A program made the position numbers and the translations under genes. Under the pieces are notes generated by a model. The model made no database searches. It worked only from the letters and a program-made list of their open reading frames with translations, and was not told where the DNA came from. Below, in pieces: positions 22,501-28,907 of a stretch of 64,000 bases of DNA. Positions within the stretch are counted from its first letter, which is position 1; every line of letters starts with the position of its first letter. The stretch comes from Pseudomonas sp. S09G 359 (GTDB lineage Bacteria; Pseudomonadota; Gammaproteobacteria; Pseudomonadales; Pseudomonadaceae), in contig NZ_CP025263.1 in NCBI RefSeq assembly GCF_002843605.1, positions 2,571,501 through 2,635,500 of the forward strand. The letters are read 5' to 3'.

Positions 22501-25105
22501 GCAGCGCAGCAACGTGCTGCAAGCGCCGCAGCCAACGGCCGCCTCGTTGCTGGAACGGATCGAAGCCCATGTACACCGGCAACCGGATGCGCCGGCGGTG
22601 ATCTGTGCTGACCGCCAGCTCAGTTACCTGGCACTGGAGCAGCACGCCAACCGTATGGCCCACCTGCTGCGTGAGCGGGGTGTGGGGCCGGAGGTTCGGG
22701 TGGGCGTGGCATTGAACCGCTCGGTCGAAATGATCATCACCCTGTATGCGGTGCACAAGGCCGGCGGCGTGTATGTGCCGATGGACATTGACTACCCCAA
22801 GGAGCGCCTGCAATGGATCGTCGAGGACTCCAGCATGGCCGTGCTGGTCACCCGCGAGGCGTTGCTTGAGCGCCTGCCGGTGACCGCAGCGGTGCAGGTG
22901 CTGGATATCGATCACCTCGATCTGTCGGGTTATGCGCACACCCCCCTGGGCCTGTCGATTGACCCCGACCACCTGGCCTACCTGATCTACACCTCCGGCT
23001 CCACCGGTAAACCCAAAGGTGTGGCGGTCGCGCGTGGCCCGTTGAACATGCATTGCCAGGCCATTGCCCAACGCTATGTGATGGACACGGCCACCCGCGA
23101 ATTACTGTTCATGTCGTTCGCCTTTGACGGTGCCCAGGAGCGTTGGCTCACCACCTTGCTGGCCGGTGGTTGCCTGGTGCTGCGCGACGACAACCTGTGG
23201 ACCGCAGAAGAAACCTGGCAGGTTCTGCATGAACAGTCGATCAACATTGCCTGCTTCCCCCCGGCCTACCTCAAGCAACTGGCCGATTATGCCCAGGGCC
23301 AGGACACGCCGCCGGCGGTGCGGGTGTATTGCTTCGGCGGCGACGCCGTGGCCAACGAGACTTTCGAACTGGTCAAGCGCACCTTGCGCCCGACCTGGAT
23401 CACCAACGGCTATGGGCCGACTGAAACCGTGGTCACGCCGTTGTTGTGGACGGCCGACGCCGAGCAGGCCTGCGATGCTGCGTATGCACCGATTGGCGTG
23501 CAAGTCGGTAATCGATCGCTGTACGTGCTCGACGATCAACTCAACCCGTTGCCAGACGGTGTCGCTGGTGAGTTGTATATCGGCGGTGAAGGGCTGGCGC
23601 GCGGTTATCACCAGCGTCCAGGGCTGACTGCCGAGCGTTTTGTCGCCAGCCCCTTCGAGGTGGGTGGGCGTTTGTATCGCTCCGGCGACCTGGTGCGCCG
23701 TCGCGCCGACGGTGTGTTCGATTACCTCGGACGCCTGGATCACCAGGTGAAAATTCGCGGTTTCCGCATTGAGTTGGGGGAAATCGAGGCGCGGCTGCGC
23801 ACACTGCCAGAGGTGCGTGACGCCGTGGTGGTGGCGCGGGACAGTTCGGCGGGCAAGCAGTTGATCGGCTATGTCGTAGCCGGCCCTCAGCCCGGCCTGG
23901 CCGAGCAGTTGCGCCAGGCGCTGCACAGTCAGTTGCCGGACTACATGGTGCCCGCACAGTTGCTGGTATTGCCGGCGTTGCCGTTGAACCCGAGCGGCAA
24001 AGTCGACCGCCAGGCCCTGCCGGACCCGGACTTCAAGGGGCAGCAATATGTGGCGCCGCGCAACGAACTGGAGCGGCGTTTGGCAGCCATCTGGCAGGAA
24101 GTGCTGGAGCTTGAGGCGGTCGGTGTGACCGACAACTTCTTCGAAATGGGCGGCGACTCGCTGCGCACGCTCAAGGTGTTGAGCAAGGTGCGCAGCCTGG
24201 CGATCCAGGGTTTCGAACTGAAATTGCGCGACATGCTGGCCAAGCCGACCATCGCCCAACTGTCAGGTTTCGATGCGTTGCAGGAAGCCGACTTGGACCC
24301 ATTGCTGCTGCTCAACGGCCATGTCAGTGGCGCGGCGCCGTTGTTCTGTCTGCATGCCGGCTTTGGCACGGTGTTCGATTACGAGCCGCTGGCCCGGCAA
24401 TTAGAAGGCCAGTGCAGCGTGTATGGTTTGCAATGTCGGATGCTGCTGGACCGCAACTGGGAAGATGACTCCCTGGCGTCCATGGCCATTGATTACGCCC
24501 AGTACATCCGTCAGAAACAGGCACAAGGGCCGTACCGGCTGTTGGGCTGGTCGCTGGGGGGGACCCTGGCGGTACTGGTGGCCAATGAGCTGGAGAAACA
24601 AGGCCAGCGTGTTGCGTTCCTGGGCTTGGTGGACAGCTTCATTCCGGCGCCCATGCCGTTGCTGGAGGATGCTGACTGGCGCGAGGGCATGCCGGCGTTC
24701 CTGCGCCAGACTCTTGGGGTGCATACTGATGCAGCCTTCCTTGAACGTTTGTTGCCACAGGCCGAGCCGGATCTGCTGACGTTGACGGCGCTGTTTGCCG
24801 ACCTCGCCAAGGGCGCGCAAGGCACCGCCACCTTTGGCAGCGAAGAGTCTGCCAGGGCGTTCCAGGTCGGGCTGCGGCTCAAGGCCTTGTCCCGTCGCCA
24901 GCCAGCATTGCCGGCGACGGCCAGCCAGGCGCAGTGCTGGTGGCGTGCCGATTTGCCGGCCAGCTCGGTGCGTGCGTTCGAAGCAGGCTTGAACGTGGCA
25001 CTCAGCGAGCGTTTGGCTGCCGACCACTACACCATTGTCAAACACTCCGAGTTGCTGCAGCAGGTGCAGCAGCACCTACCGTCCCTTAGCCCCGTCGCGG
25101 GTTGA
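16559..25105 (+). CDS. pvdD: Terminal pyoverdine synthetase with thioesterase (PvdD-like)
   Basis: The gene begins with GTG at 16559, supported by GAGG eight bases upstream and only 13 bases after the previous stop. Its 2848 residues carry: short N-terminal docking region, LCL-type C (about 47-485), A1 (500-980), T (LGGDS, about 1030), E (1080-1530, HHLVVDG), D-L type C (1540-1980, YPLSPMQQGM, HHILMDG), A2 (1995-2490), T (MGGDS, about 2530) and a type I thioesterase (2590-2840) with nucleophile Ser2665 in GWSLGG. A1 reads D-L-T-K-I-G-H-V-G, close to the standard Asp code, so D-Asp after epimerisation. A2 reads D-G-E-C-C-G-G-V-T, nearly the pocket of the last module two genes upstream, and should load the C-terminal residue. 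Only this synthetase has a thioesterase, so it releases (or cyclises) the pyoverdine precursor. The last synthetase of the line is called pvdD in P. aeruginosa; the symbol is by that analogy. Confidence 0.93.
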   Translation: MQKLIESVGALSVPERKALAVLLKQKGINLYGIAPVFRRAEDEPRLLSYAQQRQWFLWKMDPHSCAYTIPLAIRLRGALDVEALQCSFDALIARHESLRTVFVEAADGQVEPVIQPPASLELTVQVLAGDDPEVLAHAVEEQLAQPFDLATGPLVRARLLQLAVGDCVLVVTQHHIVSDAWSMGVMVDEVLAAYTALSRGLPLPSSELPIQYSDYAAWQRHWMDNGERDRQLAYWLGHLGDTPQPLRLPGQRVALGPRSHEGGQARIALAPALSEQLKALAAREGVTLFVLLLASFQALLHRLSGLADVRIGVPVANRTRAETAGLIGFFVNTQVLKADVRGEDTFSQLLAQMRDTALKAQTFQDLPFEQLVDALQPERSLSHSPLFQVMFNHQHDAPSQARALGGGLTVENLATQVHSAKFDLTLNTFEHAAGIDANFIYSRELFDAALIEALAGQWQRLLAAVVENPRQRIEALPVIDAKDQHQVRQWGVGEPVAFVEQDVLALFARQVAENPEALAVVDEGAALTYRQLEAAAEQLSRRLHLVGVRPHARVGVVLERSVGMVVAMLGVFKAGATYLPLAADTAPQRLNDVLRDSGAQVVVASGTLGSLDAAFTVIDIDQQPQQEMPSVPCTVTLPEQIAYVIYTSGSTGAAKGVMVSHGALANYVQALLQRLPPDSGSRMAMISTVAADLGHTVLFGALCSGRTLHLIGAQLAMDANAMAAYMATHRVDVMKIVPSHLTALLSADNPAAVLPAKVLILGGEACSPGLRDRLRQLAPDCQLMNHYGPTETTVGVLAAAVPEQGDTVPLGVPLANTSVQVLDASLQGVGNGGSGQLYIGGAGLAQGYLGQPALTAERFVPDPSSRSGARLYRSGDQVRVQDGVFDYQGRIDDQVKIRGYRVEPGEVTASLRSLPGVEDAAVVVGMADSGAQLWAYVVSAVPVANLLAQLRERLPAYMLPSHVQVLEQLPLTANGKLDRRALPAPASPDHAQQYQAPQGELAQRIAQVWQDVLKREHIGGQDNFFELGGDSIISIQVVSRARQAGIRFTPRDLFEHQTVQSLASVAQTGDGAMVIDQGPVSGALRLLPIQQMFFETPIPQRHHWNQSVLLEPQRPLQPALLEQVLQALVSHHDALRLSFHPGPHGWTAEHRVLQGREPLLWCETAETDAQCLEIYQRAQCSLDLSQGPLLRGVLLTLPQGGQRLLLAVHHLVVDGVSWRILFEDLQLAYEQLHNGQPLRLPAKASPFKAWSDRLHALAGQAELRQESDYWQARLSPVHSDLPGRRNVPVALMREAVTVTTRLDASVTRQLLQQAPAAYRTQINELLLAALSRVICRWTGRSSLGLMLEGHGREDLFDELDLTRTVGWFTNKYPVCLTPGVTVAQSIQSIKEELRAVPNKGLGFGALRYLGVDADQQRLRNQALPCVTFNYLGQFDASFDQDQGALFVPSSEAAGSERDSEAPLGNLLSLNGQVYGGVLNVGWTFSAAMFDSEVIQALADDYARELQALVEHCVAPDVVGLTPADFPLAGVTQAQLDALPLPARNVLDMYPLSPMQQGMLYHSLEAGEGDLYINQTCVPVQGLDVKRLAAAWDQVQQCHDILRTGFWTANELAQPLQIVSRQAPSAVHIVDWRQREVGPDDLAELISADCRQGFDMLQAPLMRVTLVWLDENRCHLIWTRHHILMDGWSSSRLLGEVFQAYNGQASNRQSRYQDYIAWLQRQGSTALEAFWREKLQGVTGPTELAGNVYPRPATQPGGHEAIYLNWDQARTLRLRERAQRWRVTPNTLIQAAWLLLLQRYTGQATVCFGATVAGRPASLPQADQILGLFINTLPIVQTPQPQQPLTEWLAQLQAFNLDARDYEHASLAEIQRWAGQSGRAMFDSIIVFENYPVDDRLQEMEQGTLQFGAATGRDVTNYAMDLAVNLTESLVIEFLYLRNRFSDESVQRIRGSFEALLLAMLDANDSTVGQLCMLTAPQREHLQRSNVLQAPQPTAASLLERIEAHVHRQPDAPAVICADRQLSYLALEQHANRMAHLLRERGVGPEVRVGVALNRSVEMIITLYAVHKAGGVYVPMDIDYPKERLQWIVEDSSMAVLVTREALLERLPVTAAVQVLDIDHLDLSGYAHTPLGLSIDPDHLAYLIYTSGSTGKPKGVAVARGPLNMHCQAIAQRYVMDTATRELLFMSFAFDGAQERWLTTLLAGGCLVLRDDNLWTAEETWQVLHEQSINIACFPPAYLKQLADYAQGQDTPPAVRVYCFGGDAVANETFELVKRTLRPTWITNGYGPTETVVTPLLWTADAEQACDAAYAPIGVQVGNRSLYVLDDQLNPLPDGVAGELYIGGEGLARGYHQRPGLTAERFVASPFEVGGRLYRSGDLVRRRADGVFDYLGRLDHQVKIRGFRIELGEIEARLRTLPEVRDAVVVARDSSAGKQLIGYVVAGPQPGLAEQLRQALHSQLPDYMVPAQLLVLPALPLNPSGKVDRQALPDPDFKGQQYVAPRNELERRLAAIWQEVLELEAVGVTDNFFEMGGDSLRTLKVLSKVRSLAIQGFELKLRDMLAKPTIAQLSGFDALQEADLDPLLLLNGHVSGAAPLFCLHAGFGTVFDYEPLARQLEGQCSVYGLQCRMLLDRNWEDDSLASMAIDYAQYIRQKQAQGPYRLLGWSLGGTLAVLVANELEKQGQRVAFLGLVDSFIPAPMPLLEDADWREGMPAFLRQTLGVHTDAAFLERLLPQAEPDLLTLTALFADLAKGAQGTATFGSEESARAFQVGLRLKALSRRQPALPATASQAQCWWRADLPASSVRAFEAGLNVALSERLAADHYTIVKHSELLQQVQQHLPSLSPVAG

Positions 25106-25110
25106 ACACA

Positions 25111-25140
25111 CGGGCGATACCTATGGGTATCGCCCGTTTT
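25111..25140 (+). terminator. Rho-independent terminator after the pyoverdine NRPS genes
   Basis: A perfect 11-bp stem (25111-25121 with 25126-25136) with the four-base loop TATG is followed by TTTT and a T-rich stretch. It starts six bases after the NRPS stop codon and ends only 25 bases before the esterase start, so it lies where the leader of that gene would be. Confidence 0.85.
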
Positions 25141-25165
25141 GTCTTTCTTGAATTGGAAAACCACC

Positions 25166-26125
25166 ATGTCTGTACATCCTGACCTGTCTGCTTTCCTGGA
25201 ACTGGCGGAGTTCGGCCGGCTGACCGGAAAAAGCCAGCCCCTGCACGCGCTGCCGCTGGCCCAAGGCCGCAGCGACTTCGAGCGTACCTCGCAGATCCTC
25301 GATCCCAACCCGCCGGGTGACATTGAGGTGCGCCCGGTACAACTGCCGACCCGCGACGGGGCAATGCTGCAAGGGCGCCTCTATCGACTGGCGTCGACGG
25401 CCGCGCAGGTGTTGCCGACGATCCTGTACTTCCATGGCGGCGGCTACGTCGTGGGCAGCCTGGACTCGCATGACTCGGTGTGCCGCCGCCTGGCCTTGAG
25501 CGGTGAGTTCGCGGTGTTGGCGCCGGCCTATCGATTGGCGCCGGAATACCCGTTCCCCACGGCGGTACACGACGCGCTCGACAGCGTATCGGCGTTGCAG
25601 GCGCAAGCCGAACACCTGCACCTGGACCCGCATCGCCTGGTGGTGGCGGGGGACAGTGCGGGTGCCACGCTGGCAGCCGTTCTGGCCATCACGGCGGCGA
25701 ACCATCCCGCCGATATTGCCCTCACGCCGGTGGCGCAGCTGCTGTTCTATCCGGTTACCGATATGACCACCGAGCGTGCCTCGCACCGTACCTATGCCGA
25801 AGGCTACCTGCTGGAGAGCGAGACGCTGGAGTGGTTCTACCAGCACTATGGCGACACCGCTGCACGCCAGGACTGGCGGGCTTCGCCGTTGCAGGCATCG
25901 CTGGTCGAGGCCCAGGCGCCGGCGTATGTGAGCCTGGCGGAATACGACCCACTGTTCGATGAGGGCGTGGCCTACGCCGAAGCCCTGGCGCAGGGCGAGA
26001 CACCCGTAACGTTGACGGTGGAGCGGGGGTTGTCCCACGACTTCTTGCGTATGGGCGGTATTGTGGCGTCGGTGGATGATATTTATCGGCGGGCCCTGGA
26101 CTGGGCGGTGGCTGCGGCGCGCTAG
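25166..26125 (+). CDS. Alpha/beta-hydrolase, hormone-sensitive-lipase (type IV) family esterase
   Basis: The 319-residue product has the family signature: oxyanion motif HGGG (in YFHGGGYVVGS, about 88-98), nucleophile motif GDSAG (about residues 160-170), a C-terminal acid in EYDPLFDEG and a catalytic His in LSHDF. These are the marks of carboxylesterases that cleave short acyl esters. No signal peptide is seen, so it is probably cytoplasmic. The ATG at 25166 is chosen over a TTG at 25139 because the earlier codon falls at the terminator tail and because GGAA at 25155 fits as ribosome site. The gene sits directly behind the terminal pyoverdine NRPS and in front of fpvA (convergent), so a role in siderophore metabolism is possible. 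Nothing in the sequence names a substrate, and it is not one of the thioesterases (PvdG) or acylases (PvdQ) known from pyoverdine synthesis. Confidence 0.88.
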   Translation: MSVHPDLSAFLELAEFGRLTGKSQPLHALPLAQGRSDFERTSQILDPNPPGDIEVRPVQLPTRDGAMLQGRLYRLASTAAQVLPTILYFHGGGYVVGSLDSHDSVCRRLALSGEFAVLAPAYRLAPEYPFPTAVHDALDSVSALQAQAEHLHLDPHRLVVAGDSAGATLAAVLAITAANHPADIALTPVAQLLFYPVTDMTTERASHRTYAEGYLLESETLEWFYQHYGDTAARQDWRASPLQASLVEAQAPAYVSLAEYDPLFDEGVAYAEALAQGETPVTLTVERGLSHDFLRMGGIVASVDDIYRRALDWAVAAAR

Positions 26126-26246
26126 GGCTTGAGGCAGAAGACTAGATAGCCAGCTTCTTGGCGTACGCTGCTGGGGGACAGGCCCACCAAAAGGCCTTCG
26201 CCGGTTCAGTCCGCCTCTGCTGTGTCGCTAATTGGGGCTTGAGGAT

Positions 26247-26282
26247 AAAAAAATGGCGAACCTGAGGTTCGCCATTTTTTTT
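26247..26282. terminator. Bidirectional rho-independent terminator between the esterase and fpvA
   Basis: The stem has A-run plus TGGCGAACC on the left (26247-26262), loop TGA, and GGTTCGCCA plus a T-run on the right (26266-26282). It has poly-T on both strands and lies between two converging genes, so it can stop both transcripts. Confidence 0.9.
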
Positions 26283-26298
26283 GCTGCGGGGTTGTCTC

Positions 26299-28791
26299 TT
26301 AGAACTGGTACTTGGTCGTCAGCATGAAGTTGCGCGGTGCACCGTAGGAGCCACTGTAGAAGTTCTCGTCCAGCGAGCTGATGTACTTCTTGTCGAACAG
26401 GTTGTTGACGGTGGCGGTGGCGGACCATTGCGACGTCATCTGATAACGTGCCATCAGGCTCGCAGTTGCATAATCACCTTGCTTGACCTTGGCCGGGGCA
26501 GGCAACCTCCAGCTGTCCACGGTCATGTGGATGCCGCTCTGCCAGTTCACGCCACCACCGACGGTTACGCGGTCCAGCTCGCCAGGCAGGCGGTAGGTGG
26601 TCCAGACCTTGACCAGATCGGCCGGGATGGTGGTTTTCACACGCTCGTTGTCGGCGTCCTTGACCACGCTGTGGCTATAGCTGGCATTCAGGTTCCAATC
26701 CGGCAGCAGTTCGCCGCTGACTTCCATATCGATGCCGCGGGTCTTGGTCTTTTTCGCCTCGTAGGCGGTCAGGTTGTCGTTGCCGGTCACCGTACCGTTG
26801 GCGATCGCATCGTTTTCCAGGTCAACCTCGAACAACGCGATGGCGGTGTTCAGGCGGCCGTCGTAGTAGTCGCTCTTGAGGCCGATCTCGTAGTTGTTGC
26901 CTTCACGCGGGTCCAGCAGGTGACCACTGGTGTCGCGGTAAGGCTGTGGCTTGAAGATGCTGGTGTAGCTGGCATAGATCGAGTGGTTGGGGGTCAGGTC
27001 ATAAACCACACCGGCGTAGGGCGTGACCTTGCCGTTGACCCTTACGGTGTCGTCGGTTTCGAAGGGTTTCAGGCTCGCCACGTTGTAATGCAGCATGGCG
27101 TCGTAGCGGTAATTGGTGACGCGGGTACCGAGGATCACCGAGAGGTCATCGGTCGGCTTCAGGCGGGTTGCCAGGTAGACGCCGTTCTGCCATTGGTCGA
27201 TGTTGTCGTCTTCACGGTTGAAGTTGTAGGCCGCGTAGGGCGCGTAGTTGTCCCAGGTGTAGATGTTCACCGGCTTGCCGCTGACGCCGTTGTTGCTGGT
27301 GCCGTTGGCCAGCAGGTTGCCGAAGCCGTTGCGGCGGTTTTCGTAGCTCTGGTAGTTGAAACCCACCACGAGCTCATGTTCGCGACCCAATAATTGGAAG
27401 GGGCCGGAGAGCATCACGTCCAGGCCTTGTTGTTCCTGGGTGTTGTCGCCCTTGGTCGCGGTGTAGCCAAGGCCGGCGCCGGTCTGCGAGTTGACGAAAC
27501 CGGTGGTGGTGCCAACGATGATCGAATCGTACTCGCGGGTGCCGTACAGGGAGTTGGCCGAGACCTTCAGGCTCCAGTCGTGGTCCAGCTTCTGCTCGAT
27601 CGACGCGAAGGCGTTAACCGATTCCTGGCGGTTGGTGCTGTCGCGGCTGGCAGGGTTGTCGCTGCGCGACAGGTTCAGTTGCTGGCCCTTGTTGTCCAGC
27701 ATCGGCAAACCCGTGGTGGAGAAACCACGTGGGTTGTTGTAGAGGTATTCGGCGCCGACCGTCAGCAAAGTGCTGTCGCTCAGGTCGAATTCCGTCACGC
27801 CGTAGAGGATGGTTTTTTCTTGCTGCAGGTGATCGGTGAAGCTATTGGCCTGCTGGTAGGCCGCGACAGCGCGCCCGCGCACGTTGCCGGTCGGGGTCAG
27901 CGGGCCGGACACGTCCACCTCGGTGCGGTACAAGTCCCAGGAACCCAGGCCGGCACTGACGTAGCCCTGGAAGGTCGACGTCGGCTTCTTGCGAACCAGG
28001 TTGACGGTGCCGGAAGGATCGCCGGTACCCGACAGCAGGCCCGAGGCTCCGCGCAGCACTTCGATATGGTCGTAGATCGCCATGTCTGCGAGCGCCTGGG
28101 GCAATGCCTGGCTGAACGCGAACGAGGTGGTGGGCATGCCGTCATACTGATAGTTATCGATGGCCAGGCCGCGGGAGAACACATACAGCCGGTCGCTGCC
28201 CGGGCTTTGTACGTTGATGCCCGGGGTCTGCTCCAGCACCGAGCCGATGCTGCTCAGGTTCTGGTCGTCGATGCGCTGGCGGGTCATGACACTGACGGTC
28301 TGAGGGGTTTCCTTCAGGCTCAGGTTCAGTTTGGTCGCTGTCGTGCTGGCGCCGGTGGTGTAGGAGCCGGTGTTTTCACTCACGACGCCCAGGCCCTGGC
28401 CGGAAATACGCGTGGTACCCAGTTCCAGCGCACCGGTTGCGCCACGGCTGCTCAGAGTCAAGGTGTTGCCTTCCAGGGTGTAGGCGAGGCGACTGCTCCC
28501 CAGCAGTTGCTCGATACCGGCCTGGGGGCTCAATGCGCCGGTGACCGCAACGCTGCGCAGGTTCTGCACGTCATCCGGGCTGTACAGCACTTGCAGATTG
28601 GCTTGTTGGCCAAATGCCTGCAGTGCGCTGGCCAGGGGCTGTGCCGGCACATTGAAGTTAAAGGTCTGTGCCTGGACGTGTGCGGCGAAGGGCAGCGCCA
28701 GAACAAGGGTGGCGCTCAGCAGGCGCGGCTGGAACACGCGGCGCATCATGAGGGCCTTGGTGAGGGGTGAGAAGTTGTGAGTGGCTGACAT
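26299..28791 (-). CDS. fpvA: TonB-dependent ferripyoverdine receptor with signalling domain
   Basis: Outer-membrane siderophore receptor of 830 residues. A signal peptide ends near residue 41 (cleavage after HVQA). An STN-type signalling domain follows (about 42-118, beginning TFNFNVPAQPLASAL). In FpvA proteins this contacts the anti-sigma factor FpvR and so links ferripyoverdine uptake to the sigma factors PvdS and FpvI. A plug domain (about 150-290, with ETPQTVSVMTRQRI) and a 22-strand-type barrel ending in aromatic F (KYQF) come next. The location beside pvdE and the peptide synthetases makes it the cognate receptor, whose selectivity should match the strain's own pyoverdine. A second in-frame start (MMRRVF, residues 15-16) would give a more typical signal peptide; the annotated ATG has AAGAG upstream. 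A Fur-box-like site lies just upstream. Confidence 0.92.
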   Translation of the reverse strand: MSATHNFSPLTKALMMRRVFQPRLLSATLVLALPFAAHVQAQTFNFNVPAQPLASALQAFGQQANLQVLYSPDDVQNLRSVAVTGALSPQAGIEQLLGSSRLAYTLEGNTLTLSSRGATGALELGTTRISGQGLGVVSENTGSYTTGASTTATKLNLSLKETPQTVSVMTRQRIDDQNLSSIGSVLEQTPGINVQSPGSDRLYVFSRGLAIDNYQYDGMPTTSFAFSQALPQALADMAIYDHIEVLRGASGLLSGTGDPSGTVNLVRKKPTSTFQGYVSAGLGSWDLYRTEVDVSGPLTPTGNVRGRAVAAYQQANSFTDHLQQEKTILYGVTEFDLSDSTLLTVGAEYLYNNPRGFSTTGLPMLDNKGQQLNLSRSDNPASRDSTNRQESVNAFASIEQKLDHDWSLKVSANSLYGTREYDSIIVGTTTGFVNSQTGAGLGYTATKGDNTQEQQGLDVMLSGPFQLLGREHELVVGFNYQSYENRRNGFGNLLANGTSNNGVSGKPVNIYTWDNYAPYAAYNFNREDDNIDQWQNGVYLATRLKPTDDLSVILGTRVTNYRYDAMLHYNVASLKPFETDDTVRVNGKVTPYAGVVYDLTPNHSIYASYTSIFKPQPYRDTSGHLLDPREGNNYEIGLKSDYYDGRLNTAIALFEVDLENDAIANGTVTGNDNLTAYEAKKTKTRGIDMEVSGELLPDWNLNASYSHSVVKDADNERVKTTIPADLVKVWTTYRLPGELDRVTVGGGVNWQSGIHMTVDSWRLPAPAKVKQGDYATASLMARYQMTSQWSATATVNNLFDKKYISSLDENFYSGSYGAPRNFMLTTKYQF

Positions 28792-28813
28792 CGTGGGCTC
28801 TTAAGTGGCGTTA

Positions 28814-28832
28814 TTTAATGATAGTGATTCGT
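28814..28832 (-). promoter_or_regulatory. Candidate Fur box upstream of fpvA
   Basis: This AT-rich 19-mer matches the GATAATGATAATCATTATC consensus at about 12 of 19 positions, including the uninterrupted TAATGATA core. It lies 23-41 bases upstream of the fpvA start. No TAAAT-N16-CGT motif was found here, so fpvA may be controlled by Fur directly and/or by FpvI rather than by PvdS. Confidence 0.5.
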
Positions 28833-28858
28833 ATTAAGTACCAATAAGACGCAGGTCC

Positions 28859-28900
28859 GCGCTAAAACCGGAAAAAAACATTTCTTTCCGGTTTTAGCGC
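28859..28900 (-). terminator. Perfect 16-bp inverted repeat after pvdE
   Basis: Arms 28859-28874 and 28885-28900 are exact reverse complements, separated by a 10-base loop. The structure starts eight bases after the pvdE stop codon. The T-run falls in the loop rather than after the stem, so it is either an atypical terminator or a structure that stabilises the pvdE mRNA end and insulates fpvA. Confidence 0.5.
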
Positions 28901-28907
28901 GGTGTTG

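Noticed and set aside
20378..23071. Long open frame (897 codons) on the - strand across the terminal pyoverdine NRPS
   Set aside because: It is antisense to a well-supported NRPS with all motifs intact. Long antisense frames are a product of high GC content, and the translation shows no known domain.
25139..25165. Upstream TTG start for the esterase
   Set aside because: It lies on the tail of the terminator and has no ribosome site; the ATG at 25166 is better placed.
27394..28770. 458-codon frame on the + strand over fpvA, and a 370-codon frame at 26281-27393
   Set aside because: Both are shadows of the receptor gene, which has a clear signal peptide, plug and barrel on the - strand.
28792..28870. 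Possible PvdS motif upstream of fpvA (TAAAT on the - strand)
   Set aside because: The TAAAT is not followed by CGT at a spacing of 16 bases.
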